A DNA stretch of 64,000 nucleotides, from contig NZ_CP074406.1 in NCBI RefSeq assembly GCF_018388425.1, positions 310,001 through 374,000 on the forward strand. Direction: 5' to 3'. The stretch is from Nocardioides faecalis. GTDB taxonomy: Bacteria > Actinomycetota > Actinomycetes > Propionibacteriales > Nocardioidaceae. Within the stretch, counting starts at the first letter, position 1; each line of letters opens with the position of its first letter. The notes beneath the pieces are model-generated. The model ran no database searches. It was not told the origin of the DNA and saw only the letters and a program-made list of their open reading frames with translations. Made by a program: the position numbers and the translations under genes. Shown one piece after another: positions 1 through 8,893 of the stretch.

Positions 1-963
1 GTCGTTGGTGAACGAGTGCACCGTCTCCACGTGGCCGCGGGTGATGCCGAACTCGTCCTCCATCGCCTTCAGCGGCGGGACGATCGCGTTGGTGGTGCAG
101 GAGGCGCAGGAGAGCACCTTCTCCGCCGGGTCCACCTCGCGGTGGTTCACGCCGTGCACGATGTTGGGCACGTCGCCCTTGCCGGGAGCGGTGAGCAGCA
201 CCTTGGCGATGCCGGGGCGCAGGTGCTTGGACAGGCCCTCGCGGTCACGCCAGATCCCGGTGTTGTCGATGAGGATCGCGTCGTTGATCCCGTACTCGGT
301 GTAGTCCACCTCGCTCGGGTCGTTGCTGTAGATCACCTGGATCACGTTGCCGTTGGCGATGATCTGGTTCTTCTCCTCGTCGACCGTGATCGACCCGTTG
401 AAGGCACCGTGGATCGAGTCGCGGCGCAGCAGCGAGGCGCGCTTCTTCAGGTCGTCGCCCTTGGCCTTGCGCACGACGACGGCGCGCAGGCGCAGGCCGT
501 TGCCGGAGCCGGACTTCTCCACGAGCAGGCGCGCGACAAGGCGGCCGATGCGACCGAAGCCGTAGAGCACGACGTCCTGCGGGCCGGGGGCCGAGGCCTT
601 GTTCTCACCGGTGGCGCCGGCGAGCGCCTGCGCGGTGAAGTCGGCGATGGACAGGCTCTTGTCGGAGGCCTTGTACGCAGCGAGGAGCTGGGCGAGGTCG
701 ATCTTGGCGGCGCCGAGGTCGAGGTCGGCGATGGCCTGCAGCATGGGGAAGGTGTCGACGACCGACAGCTCCTCGCCCTCGATCATCCGGGCGAAGCGGT
801 GGGTCTTGAGGATGCTCACCACCGACTTGTTCACCAGCGAGCGGCTGTGCAGCAGGATCGTGACGTCCTTCTCGCGGTGCAGCCGGCCGACGATCGGGAT
901 CATCGCCTCCGCCAGCTCTTCGTACTGCTTCCAGCGGGTGAACTTGTCCTCGGTGACGCTCAC
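1..963 (-). CDS. gap: Glyceraldehyde-3-phosphate dehydrogenase, long form (3' end outside window)
   Basis: Cytosolic enzyme that interconverts glyceraldehyde-3-phosphate and 1,3-bisphosphoglycerate with NAD(P). The reverse strand reads 321 codons from a GTG at 963, preceded by an AGAGGGGAAG ribosome site, and is still open at base 1. A dinucleotide-binding motif YGFGRIGR lies near residues 134-141 and the catalytic cysteine is C289 in SCASCTTNAI. The roughly 127-residue extension before the Rossmann fold is typical of the long actinobacterial class (about 480 aa, as in GapB of Corynebacterium), which in that genus acts mainly in the gluconeogenic direction; that role here is inference. A minus-strand -10 box TACGAT at 996-1001 fits a short leader. 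Confidence 0.93.
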   Translation of the reverse strand, partial: MSVTEDKFTRWKQYEELAEAMIPIVGRLHREKDVTILLHSRSLVNKSVVSILKTHRFARMIEGEELSVVDTFPMLQAIADLDLGAAKIDLAQLLAAYKASDKSLSIADFTAQALAGATGENKASAPGPQDVVLYGFGRIGRLVARLLVEKSGSGNGLRLRAVVVRKAKGDDLKKRASLLRRDSIHGAFNGSITVDEEKNQIIANGNVIQVIYSNDPSEVDYTEYGINDAILIDNTGIWRDREGLSKHLRPGIAKVLLTAPGKGDVPNIVHGVNHREVDPAEKVLSCASCTTNAIVPPLKAMEDEFGITRGHVETVHSFTND

Positions 964-1133
964 GGCTTCCCCTCTGTCGTCAAACAAATCGCCTGATCGT
1001 AGGCCGGGCGGCTCGCGGCGGCGGAATCGAACCCAGCGCTGAGACGGGGACGTGACCAATTGCACTGACCGGGGTCGGTGCGCGGGGGCACGGGGTAGTG
1101 GATATGTCAACAACGCCGGATACGATGGAGCCG

Positions 1134-1598
1134 ATGAGCACCCCCTGGCTGGGCCCCGACGAGCAGCGCGCGTGGCGCGGCTGGGTGGAGGTGCACGCCC
1201 GGCTCAACGCCCGGATCCACCGGCAGCTCCAGGAGGCCTCCGGACTGTCGCTGGCCGACTACGCGATCCTCGTCGAGCTCACCTCCGAACGTGCCTCGGA
1301 CGGCTCGGCGCGGATGTTCGAGCTCGGCGAGCGCCTGGCCTGGGAGAAGAGCCGGGTGTCCAAGCAGGTCACCCGGATGGAGGCCCGCGGTCTCGTCGTA
1401 CGACGGCACTGCCCGGACGACCGCCGCGGCTCCTACGTCGACCTCACCGACGCCGGCCGCGCCGCGATCGAGGCCGCGGCACCCGCGCACGTGAAGCTGG
1501 TCCGCGAGATGTTCTTCGACGTCGTGCCGCACGAGGACGTGCTGCGCCTGGCAGACCTCACCACGGCCGTGCTGGCGCGGCTCGACGCCACCGACTGA
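1134..1598 (+). CDS. MarR family transcriptional regulator
   Basis: Winged-helix DNA-binding protein of about 154 aa, expected to work as a dimer that senses a small ligand. The MarR core is visible: an N-terminal dimerisation helix, the segment LSLADYAILVELTS, a recognition region EKSRVSKQVTRMEARGLV and a wing with the characteristic CPDDRRGSYVDLT. I chose the ATG at 1134 because a -10 box TACGAT at 1121-1126 sits 7 nt before it, which points to a leaderless message; in-frame GTG 1098 and ATG 1104 or 1125 are alternatives. It faces away from gap and converges on the KstD-like flavoprotein gene. The ligand and targets cannot be told from sequence. Confidence 0.88.
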   Translation: MSTPWLGPDEQRAWRGWVEVHARLNARIHRQLQEASGLSLADYAILVELTSERASDGSARMFELGERLAWEKSRVSKQVTRMEARGLVVRRHCPDDRRGSYVDLTDAGRAAIEAAAPAHVKLVREMFFDVVPHEDVLRLADLTTAVLARLDATD

Positions 1599-1623
1599 CG
1601 CCCCGCCCAGCCCCCCGCCCGGT

Positions 1624-3183
1624 CTACGCGGACGCCGCGGGCGCGCGCAGCATGTCCCGCACCGCCCGCGAGGCGAACGCCATCGCCGCGCCCAGCGGCG
1701 CCCCCGGCCCCGGGTAGGCCGAGCCGAACACCGAGGCCGTGGAGTTGCTGGTGGCGTAGAGCCCCGGGATCGGCTGTCCCTGACCGTCGAGGACGCGCGC
1801 GTCGGCGTCGGTGACCAGCCCGCCCTTGGTGCCCAGGTCCGACAGCACCACCCGCGCGGCGTGGAACGGCGCCTCGGCCACCGGCACCAGCGCCTTGTTC
1901 GGCGACCCGGCGCCGCCGAAGAAGGTGTCGTACTCGTCCTGGCCACGGCCGAAGTCCTCGTCGACGCCGGCGGCGGCGAACGAGTTGAACCGCTCCACCG
2001 TCTCCGTCAGCGTGGTGGGGTCCAGCCCGGCGGCCCGGGCGAGCTCGTCGAGGGTCTCGCCGCGCACCCAGGTGCCCGCCGCCAGGTGCTCCTCGCGGTC
2101 GCCCTCCGGCATCGCGATCGCGGGCAGCGCGCCGCCCTCGCACGCGTCGAAGACGAACCACGACTCCAGCCGCTCGGGCGCCTTGGCCATCTCCCGGCCG
2201 AACCGGTCGTAGGGCAGGGACTCGTTGGCGTAGCGGCGCCCGGTCGCGTCCACGATCAAACCGCCGCGCAAGCCGAGGGTGAAGCTGCCGCTGCCGTCGG
2301 GCTGCAGCAGGCCCGGGCAGAACCAGCCCTCGCCGGAGAAGTCGGTCGCCGCCCCGACGGCCGCCGCGGCGTCGATGATCTCGCCGGTGTTGGTGCCGCG
2401 CGGCGCCATCGTCCACGCCGCGCGCCCCGGGGTGCCGTGCGCCGAGCGCCGCTCGGCGCTGCCCTCGAAGCCGCCGGCGGCGATCAGCACGCCGCGCCGC
2501 GCCCGGACCCGCACCGGGCCCTCGGGGCCCTCGGCGAGGACCCCGGCCAGCCGGCCGTCGGCGTCGCGGACCAGCTCGGTGACGTGGTGCCCGGTGGCGA
2601 TCGTGCCGCCGTCGCGCAGCGTGATCGCGGCGAGCCGGGCGATCAGCGCTTGGCCTCCGGACAGCGTGCTGCGCCCCGGTCGACCGGCCCGGTCCCGCTC
2701 CACCGGCGGGCGCAGCAGCTCGCCCAGCGCCGGGTCGAGGTCGGCGCGCTTGAGCGCGGAGGGCTGCACCGAGCGGCCCATCGGCACCCGGCCGGGCGCG
2801 TCGTAGTACTCCGAGAACGGGATCCACTCCAGCTCCATGAGCGGGTCGGACTCCAGCTCGGCGACCAGCAGCGGCGCCTCGGCCAGCAGCGCCTCCACCC
2901 GCGCCTCATCCGCCGCGGGCAGCACCGCGGCCAGGTAGGCCCGCGCACCTTCGGTGGAGTCCGGCAGCCCGGCGCGCCGCTGCACGTCGCTGCCGGGCAG
3001 CCAGCAGGCGCCACCGGAGTACGCCGACGTGCCGCCGATCAGTGGGGTCCGCTCCAGCACGAGCGTGCTCATCCCCGCCTTGGCGGCCAGCGCGGCGCCG
3101 GTCATCGCGCCACCTCCGGACCCGACCACGACGACGTCGTACTCCTGCTGCAGGGGCCCTGCCCCGACCACACGTGCGGACAT
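1624..3183 (-). CDS. FAD-dependent oxidoreductase, 3-ketosteroid-1-dehydrogenase-like
   Basis: 519-aa flavoprotein of the fumarate reductase / KstD superfamily. The N-terminus has the FAD-binding beta-alpha-beta with VVVGSGGGAMTGAALAAKAG (about residues 17-36) followed by the family motif GGTSAYSGG; the C-terminus ends in a second FAD contact, YATSNSTASVFGSAYPGPG. This resembles 3-ketosteroid delta-1-dehydrogenases, but many paralogues act on other substrates, so the substrate is not assigned. A minus-strand TATCGT box 7 nt before the ATG suggests a leaderless message. Its start region faces the YibE/F gene and shares a 111-bp divergent promoter region with it. The presence of other steroid-type genes at 42-47 kb makes a catabolic role plausible (inference). 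Confidence 0.82.
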   Translation of the reverse strand: MSARVVGAGPLQQEYDVVVVGSGGGAMTGAALAAKAGMSTLVLERTPLIGGTSAYSGGACWLPGSDVQRRAGLPDSTEGARAYLAAVLPAADEARVEALLAEAPLLVAELESDPLMELEWIPFSEYYDAPGRVPMGRSVQPSALKRADLDPALGELLRPPVERDRAGRPGRSTLSGGQALIARLAAITLRDGGTIATGHHVTELVRDADGRLAGVLAEGPEGPVRVRARRGVLIAAGGFEGSAERRSAHGTPGRAAWTMAPRGTNTGEIIDAAAAVGAATDFSGEGWFCPGLLQPDGSGSFTLGLRGGLIVDATGRRYANESLPYDRFGREMAKAPERLESWFVFDACEGGALPAIAMPEGDREEHLAAGTWVRGETLDELARAAGLDPTTLTETVERFNSFAAAGVDEDFGRGQDEYDTFFGGAGSPNKALVPVAEAPFHAARVVLSDLGTKGGLVTDADARVLDGQGQPIPGLYATSNSTASVFGSAYPGPGAPLGAAMAFASRAVRDMLRAPAASA

Positions 3184-3294
3184 GGCCGCGACGATAACCT
3201 GTTCTCGTTCTGCTCCGGCTGTGGTCGCCGACTACGGTCTTGCCCAGGCTGCGGGGGCCCGCGGCCGGTCGACCCCGAGCACGGAGGAGTCCAC

Positions 3295-4569
3295 GTGGGT
3301 GGCGGACACGCACATCGCGCGAACAACGAGCACGCCACGATCGACGTCGGTACGACGGCCCGAACCGTCCTGCTCGGCGGACTCGGCGTCGCGCTGCTGG
3401 CGACCCTGGTCGCGCTGGTCGTGTGGTGGCCGCCGGGCGACGCCGCCCAGCGCAGCGCCGAGGCCGGGGGAGAGGCCGCGCAGTTCGCCGCGCCAGGTGT
3501 CGACTTCCCCAGCGGCGAGGTCGTCGAGGTGGCGCCGCGCTGCGGCGGGCAGGGCCTGCCCGACGGGTCGGGCTGCAGCACGCTGAGCGTCGAGGTCGCC
3601 GGCGAGGAGTACCCGGTCAAGGTGCAGGTCCCGCCGGAGGTGCTGGACTCGGGCATCGACGTGGGCGACCGGGTCGAGCTGCTGCGCACGCCGGCAGCCG
3701 AGGGCACCGACGGGGCGGCGTCGTACTCCTACTTCGCCACCGAGCGCGACGGCACGCTGATCTGGCTGGCCCTGCTGTTCGTGGTCGTGGTGCTCGTCAT
3801 CGCCCGCGTCCGGGGCCTGCTCGCCCTGATCGGGCTGGCCTTCGGGGCCGTGGTGGTGTGGTGGTGGGTGCTCCCCGCGCTGCTCGACGGCGCGCCGGGC
3901 GTCGGCGTCGCGCTGGCCGGCTCCTCGGCGATCATGTTCGTCGTCCTCTACACCACGCACGGCTTCTCGCTGCGCACGAGCACCGCGCTGGCGGGGACCC
4001 TGCTCGGGATCGTGGTGACGGCGGGCATCGGCGTCATCGCGATCTCCGATGCGCACCTGACCGGCGTCAGCGACGAGTCCGCCGCGATCCTGGCGACCTT
4101 CGGGGAGCTGGACTTCACCGACCTGCTCGGCTGCGCCCTGGTCATCGCCGGCCTGGGGGTGCTCAACGACGTCACGATCACCCAGGCCTCTGCGGTGTGG
4201 GAGCTGCGCGCGGTCAACCCGCAGGCGTCGCGGACGAAGGTGTTCACCAGCGCGATGCGGATCGGGCGCGACCACATCGCCTCCACGATCTACACGATCG
4301 TGTTCGCCTACGTCGGCACGGCGCTGATCCTGCTGATGCTGCTGCGCGTCTACGACCGGCCCCTGATCGAGCTGCTCTCCACCGAGCAGCTCGCCGAGGA
4401 GGTGGTGCGCACCCTGGTCACCTCGATCGGCCTCGTGCTGGCCGTGCCGATCACCACCGCGTTGGCCGCGGCGGTGGCCTCGGGCACGCCCGGGGGTGCC
4501 GGCGACGACGACGCCGCCGGCCCCGAGGACGACGAGCCTCAGATCGAGGGCTCGCTCCACGCCAGCTGA
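3295..4569 (+). CDS. YibE/F family multi-pass membrane protein
   Basis: 424-aa integral membrane protein. Residues about 25-45 form a first membrane anchor, followed by an extracytoplasmic domain of about 110 residues (two cysteines, CGGQG and GCSTLS), then around seven further transmembrane helices that start with TLIWLALLFVVVVLVIARVRG. The stretch TTHGFSLRTSTALAGTLLG and the sequence LNDVTITQASAVWELR are typical of YibE/F proteins, whose function is not established. The GTG at 3295 was chosen because a GGAGG site lies about 8 bases upstream; the open frame extends much further but is antisense to the flavoprotein there. The acidic C-terminal tail overlaps the 3' end of convergent eccC by 31 bp. 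Confidence 0.85.
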   Translation: MGGGHAHRANNEHATIDVGTTARTVLLGGLGVALLATLVALVVWWPPGDAAQRSAEAGGEAAQFAAPGVDFPSGEVVEVAPRCGGQGLPDGSGCSTLSVEVAGEEYPVKVQVPPEVLDSGIDVGDRVELLRTPAAEGTDGAASYSYFATERDGTLIWLALLFVVVVLVIARVRGLLALIGLAFGAVVVWWWVLPALLDGAPGVGVALAGSSAIMFVVLYTTHGFSLRTSTALAGTLLGIVVTAGIGVIAISDAHLTGVSDESAAILATFGELDFTDLLGCALVIAGLGVLNDVTITQASAVWELRAVNPQASRTKVFTSAMRIGRDHIASTIYTIVFAYVGTALILLMLLRVYDRPLIELLSTEQLAEEVVRTLVTSIGLVLAVPITTALAAAVASGTPGGAGDDDAAGPEDDEPQIEGSLHAS

Positions 4570-7500
4570 AGCGTCTCGGTGCCCCGGTCCCGGGTGACGA
4601 TCCGGCCCCGGCCCGGCTGCGCCGGACCCGGGCGCAGGTTGCCGATCAGCGCGCCCTCGTCACGGTTGCCGGCGAGCAGGATGCCCGGCATCGCCAGGTC
4701 GCGCAGCGACTGGATCACCGGCTCGTAGAGCGCACGGGACGCACCACCGGAGCGGCGCGCCACCACCACGTGCAGACCCACGTCGCGGGCCTGGGCGAGC
4801 AGCGGCTGCAGCAGCGCGACCGGGGAGCTCTGCTGGGTGGCGACCAGGTCGTAGTCGTCGACCACGACGAACACCTCCGCACCCGACCACCACGACCGGT
4901 TGCGCAGCTGCTCGGGAGTCACCTCCGGGCCCGGGATCCGGCTCTGCAGGTAGGTGGCGAGGTCGTTGAGCGCCGGCGTCGCCTGGGTCGCGGACGTCAG
5001 GTAGTTGAGCAGGTACTCCTCGGGCACCTCGCCGAGCAGGGAGCGGCGGTAGTCGACCACCACGATCTGCGCCTCCGCCGGCGTCCGGGTGCGCATCACC
5101 TCGCGGCAGTAGCTGCGCAGCAGGTTGGACTTGCCCGACTTGCCGTCACCGAAGAGCAGCAGGTGCGGCTCCGCATCCACGTCCAGCCCGACCGGGGCCA
5201 GCTCCTTCTCGTTGATGCCGAGCAACAGCTGGCGACCCGTGGCGGCACCGGCCAGCGAGCGCACCTCGTCGAGGGCGATGCGGTCGGGCAGCAACCGCAG
5301 CTTCGGCCCGGCCGGGCCCCGCCACGCCTTCGCCACCGCCGAGATCAACGCATCCACCCCGTCGCCCAGGCTCTCCGCGCTGGAGACGGCGTCGATGCGC
5401 GGCAGCGCGCCGAGGAAGTGCAGCTTGCCCGGCACCAGGCCGCGGCCGGGCCGGTTCGCCGGCACCAACGAGGCGACCTTCCGGTCGATCTCGGAGTCGA
5501 TCGGGTCACCCAGGCGCAGCTCGAGCCGGGTGCCGAGCACGTCGCGCATCGCGGCGCGGAAGTCGGGCCACCGCGTCGAGGAGGTCACCACGTGCAGCCC
5601 GAACGTGAGCCCGCGCCCGGCCAGCTGCTGGATCTGCAGCTCCAGCTCGTCGAACTCGGTGCGCAGCGTGCCCCACCCGTCGATGACGAGGAAGACGTCG
5701 CCGTACCCGTCGTCGGCGCGCCCCTGGGCGCGGCGCGCACGGTAGGTCTCGATCGAGTCGATCCCCTGGCTGCGGAAGTAGGCCTCGCGCCGGTCGACGA
5801 TGCCCTTGACCTCGGCGAAGATCCGACGGACCACCTCGGGCTCGGAGCGCGCACCGACACCCGCCACGTGCGGCAGCGCGGCCAACGGCGCGAACGTGCC
5901 GCCGCCGAAGTCGAGCACGTAGAACTGCGACTCCAGCGGGGTGGTGGTCAGCGCCAGGCTGGTCACGATCGTGCGCAGCAGCGTCGACTTGCCGCTGCGC
6001 GGCCCGCCGACCACCGCCACGTGGCCCGCCGCGCCGCTGAGGCTGACGGTGAGCGTGTCGCGCCGCTGCTCGCGGGGCCGGTCCACCGTTCCCAGCGGGA
6101 TGGTCAGGTTGCCGGCCTTGCGCCAGTGCATCGAGACCAGGCCGAGCTCGGGGTGCGGCGCCAGGTCCGCCATCAACCCGTCCAGGGTGTCGGGGACGTC
6201 CAGCGGCGGCAGCCACACCTGGTGGGCGGCCGGGCCGCGGCCCTCCATCCGGGCGACGGCGATGTCGAGCAGCGTGGTGCCGCTGTCCTCGGGCGCCGGC
6301 GCCTGGGGGACGGGCTCATCGGAGACCGGGTCGTCGAAGGTCTGCACCTCGGAGATCGTGAACGGCAGGATGCCGCGCACCTTGCCGCCGCTGTCGCGGC
6401 TCACCCGCCTGCGGTGGGTCTCCGGCGGCCCGGAGACGTACGCCGCCTTGAACCGGGTCAGCTGCGTGGGGTCGGGCTTGAGGTAGCCGAGGCCGGGGAC
6501 CGCCGGCAGCTCGTAGGCGTCCGGCACCCCGAGCACCGCACGGGACTCCTGGGCGCTGAAGGTGCGCAGCCCGACCCGGTACGACAGGTGCGACTCCAGG
6601 CCGCGCAGGCGCCCCTCCTCGAGCCGCTGCGAGGCGAGCAGCAGGTGCAGGCCCAGCGAGCGGCCGAGGCGCCCGATGGCCACGAACAGGTCGATGAACT
6701 CGGGCTTGGCCGAGAGCATCTCGGAGAACTCGTCGACGACGATGAACAGCGACGGCATCGGCGCCAGGCCCGCGGCGGCGGGGTCGCCGGAGAGCCTGGC
6801 CTTCTCGTAGTCGCGGATCGAGGCGAAGTTGCCGGCGTCGCGCAGCAGCTCCTGGCGACGCACCATCTCGCCCGACAGTGCGTCCTGCATGCGGTCCACG
6901 AGGGTGAGCTCCTGGGCCAGGTTGGTGATCACCGCCGAGACGTGCGGCAGGTGCGACATGCCGGCGAAGGTGGCGCCGCCCTTGAAGTCGACGAGCACCA
7001 TGTTCAGCTGCTCCGGGGAGTGCGTCATGGCCAGGCCGAGCACCAGGGTGCGCAGGAACTCCGACTTGCCCGAGCCGGTCGCGCCGATCACCAGGCCGTG
7101 CGGGCCCATGCCCTGCTGGGCGGACTCCTTGATGTCGAGGTGCACCGGTGCCGCGCCGTCGCCGACGCCGATCGGCACGCGGAGCCGGTCGCGAGCCGGC
7201 CGGGAGCGCCACGCGGCCGCCGGGTCGAACTCGCGCACGTCGCCGAGACCGAGCAGGTCCATGAAGTCGGTGGGCGCGGTGATGTCGACGGCGTCGTCAC
7301 CCACCGTGGCGCCGGCACTGGGCGTGAACAGCGGGGTGAGCCGGCGCGCGAGCGCCTCCGCGCTCGCCGTGCTGCACTGGTCACCGCGGGCGCGCACCGG
7401 CTCGGTGCGCAGCCGGACCGCGACGAGCGGGACCGAGGCGGCGCCTACCCCTGCAGCGGTGCGGGCGTCCTCGTCGATCTCCAGCCGCAGCGCCGTCGGG

Positions 7501-8612
7501 TTGTCGAGCTCGCCCCAGCGGGCGGGAAGGTCGATCACGGTGACGCCGTGCAGCCCGTCGGGCGGCACGACGTGGTTGCCCGGCGGCAGCTCGACGCCGT
7601 CGGTGATGAGCAGGATGTGCGGCAACGCCGGCCGCTCGTCGGCCCCGAACCGGGGTCGCTCGCTGAGGTCGGGGGGAAGCATCGTGGCCAGGTCGGACAG
7701 GGAGGTGGTGACCATCCGGGACGGCCCGACCGCGTCGTTGTGGTGCTGGCTGTGGGCGTGCGGCAGCCACTTCACCCAGTCCCAGTGCGCCAGGGAGGCC
7801 TCGCTGGACAGCACCGCGACCTGCAGGTTCTCCGGGGAGGCGAACGTCGCCGCGGAGCACATCAGCGCCCGGACCAGGGAGCGGGCCTCCTCCTCGCCAC
7901 CGCAGACCTCGATCCGGTCGAAGGCCCGCAGGTCGATCGAGGCCGGCAGGTCGGGCTGCAGCCGGTGCACCACCAGCAGGCGGTGCAGCGCCGAGGCGGA
8001 GGCAGGGTCCACGTCGTCGATGGGCGCGCCCTCCGGCGGCACCAGCTCGAGGGCGAGCGGCTGGGCGCACGTGCCGTAGCGCACCTGCAGGAACGCCGGG
8101 TCGGAAGACGAGCGCTCCCACACCCGCGAGCGGTCCTCGGCCAGCGCCGGCAGCGCGGTCGGTTCGGGGTGGATCCAGGTCAGCGCCTCCCGCTGCTGGT
8201 CGGCGGCGTCGCGGGCGACGCTGCGCACCGTGGACAGGTAGCGCAGGTACTCCGTGCGCGAGCCGGTCACCTGCTGCTGGCGCTGCTTCCGCTGCCGGTC
8301 GATCTGGACCACGATGAAGCCGAGCGTGGCGAACAGGAACATGCCCGCCGCGATGAAGCGCAGGGTCTGGTTGTGCCCGTCCCCGGCCAGGCCGGCGACC
8401 AGGACGATGGAGCCGAGGCTGCCCAGCATCGGGATCGCGTTCATCGCCACGCCGGCCGCGCCCTCGCTGGGCTGCACCTTGGGCGGCGGCTGGATCTGCA
8501 GCTGGCCGCTGGGCATCTCCGGCCGCTCGCCGCGCCCCGTGCGCTGGGTCAGGCTGCCCGGCGCGCCCGTGCGTGCCCGGCGTGGATGACTGGTCGGTGG
8601 TGCCACGCTCAC
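4539..8612 (-). CDS. eccC: Type VII secretion system ATPase EccC
   Basis: Membrane-anchored FtsK/SpoIIIE-family motor of the ESX-type secretion system; it recognises WXG100 substrates and drives export. The 1357-aa single chain has two N-terminal transmembrane helices (about 62-78 and 83-102), a linker domain, and three ATPase domains with Walker A at about 510-518 (GATGSGKSE), 869-877 (GGPRSGKST) and 1155-1163 (GDGKSGKSN), and Walker B at about 622-629 (LFIVVDEF). This is the fused EccC layout, not split EccCa/EccCb. Start GTG 8612 has a GAGGAC ribosome site; an in-frame GTG at 8801 would add 63 residues containing AAEHG repeats but lacks one. It is divergent from the rest of the locus. Confidence 0.95.
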   Translation of the reverse strand: MSVAPPTSHPRRARTGAPGSLTQRTGRGERPEMPSGQLQIQPPPKVQPSEGAAGVAMNAIPMLGSLGSIVLVAGLAGDGHNQTLRFIAAGMFLFATLGFIVVQIDRQRKQRQQQVTGSRTEYLRYLSTVRSVARDAADQQREALTWIHPEPTALPALAEDRSRVWERSSSDPAFLQVRYGTCAQPLALELVPPEGAPIDDVDPASASALHRLLVVHRLQPDLPASIDLRAFDRIEVCGGEEEARSLVRALMCSAATFASPENLQVAVLSSEASLAHWDWVKWLPHAHSQHHNDAVGPSRMVTTSLSDLATMLPPDLSERPRFGADERPALPHILLITDGVELPPGNHVVPPDGLHGVTVIDLPARWGELDNPTALRLEIDEDARTAAGVGAASVPLVAVRLRTEPVRARGDQCSTASAEALARRLTPLFTPSAGATVGDDAVDITAPTDFMDLLGLGDVREFDPAAAWRSRPARDRLRVPIGVGDGAAPVHLDIKESAQQGMGPHGLVIGATGSGKSEFLRTLVLGLAMTHSPEQLNMVLVDFKGGATFAGMSHLPHVSAVITNLAQELTLVDRMQDALSGEMVRRQELLRDAGNFASIRDYEKARLSGDPAAAGLAPMPSLFIVVDEFSEMLSAKPEFIDLFVAIGRLGRSLGLHLLLASQRLEEGRLRGLESHLSYRVGLRTFSAQESRAVLGVPDAYELPAVPGLGYLKPDPTQLTRFKAAYVSGPPETHRRRVSRDSGGKVRGILPFTISEVQTFDDPVSDEPVPQAPAPEDSGTTLLDIAVARMEGRGPAAHQVWLPPLDVPDTLDGLMADLAPHPELGLVSMHWRKAGNLTIPLGTVDRPREQRRDTLTVSLSGAAGHVAVVGGPRSGKSTLLRTIVTSLALTTTPLESQFYVLDFGGGTFAPLAALPHVAGVGARSEPEVVRRIFAEVKGIVDRREAYFRSQGIDSIETYRARRAQGRADDGYGDVFLVIDGWGTLRTEFDELELQIQQLAGRGLTFGLHVVTSSTRWPDFRAAMRDVLGTRLELRLGDPIDSEIDRKVASLVPANRPGRGLVPGKLHFLGALPRIDAVSSAESLGDGVDALISAVAKAWRGPAGPKLRLLPDRIALDEVRSLAGAATGRQLLLGINEKELAPVGLDVDAEPHLLLFGDGKSGKSNLLRSYCREVMRTRTPAEAQIVVVDYRRSLLGEVPEEYLLNYLTSATQATPALNDLATYLQSRIPGPEVTPEQLRNRSWWSGAEVFVVVDDYDLVATQQSSPVALLQPLLAQARDVGLHVVVARRSGGASRALYEPVIQSLRDLAMPGILLAGNRDEGALIGNLRPGPAQPGRGRIVTRDRGTETLQLAWSEPSI

Positions 8613-8650
8613 GCTGCGGTCCTCTGTCCTCGTTCCGGCACGACGCCCTG

Positions 8651-8710
8651 CCCCGTGCTCTGCTGCCCCGTGCTCTGCTGCCCCGTGCTCTGCTGCCCCG
8701 TGCTGTGCTG
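8651..8710. repeat. Four tandem 15-bp repeats upstream of eccC
   Basis: Four head-to-tail copies of CCCCGTGCTCTGCTG, the last with one substitution (GTG for CTC at its centre). They occupy the 281-bp divergent region between eccC and eccD1, just upstream of the eccC start. The unit is a multiple of three, and in the eccC frame it would encode GAAEH pentapeptides if translation began at the upstream GTG at 8801, so it may be either leader DNA or a low-complexity N-terminus. Confidence 0.9.
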
Positions 8711-8824
8711 CCCCGGGCCCCGTCCCCCGGCATGCTCGCGCTCTGCCCGCCGGGTCACGGCCTGCGCGCGAAGGTCGCGGCCGTCCCGATGGTAGGAGCA
8801 CGGGTGCAGTGGGTATGGGGGCAC

Positions 8825-8845
8825 GGCAGGGAGGACTACCCTGCC
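8825..8845. promoter_or_regulatory. Inverted repeat overlapping a candidate eccD1 promoter
   Basis: Perfect 7-bp inverted repeat GGCAGGG / CCCTGCC with a 7-base spacer, 48 bp before the eccD1 start. The right arm overlaps TACCCT (8837-8842), a possible -10 box for the plus-strand secretion operon, so it could be an operator. It is also placed to affect the divergent eccC. Binding protein unknown. Confidence 0.45.
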
Positions 8846-8893
8846 CACGTCGCCGTGAATCCCGGTGACGACCACGGACTTCCGGGAGGCCCG

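Noticed and set aside
3240-8795. A very long open frame on the plus strand opposite eccC
   Set aside because: It is a mirror of eccC in GC-rich DNA: the composition is Arg/Gly/Ala/His-rich without any domain, and it crosses the YibE/F and eccC genes. High GC removes stop codons in antisense frames.
8613-8801. Upstream GTG at 8801 as the eccC start
   Set aside because: It would add 63 residues with GAAEH repeats, lacks a Shine-Dalgarno site, and EccC proteins do not begin this way; GTG 8612 has GAGGAC in the right place. Kept only as an alternative.
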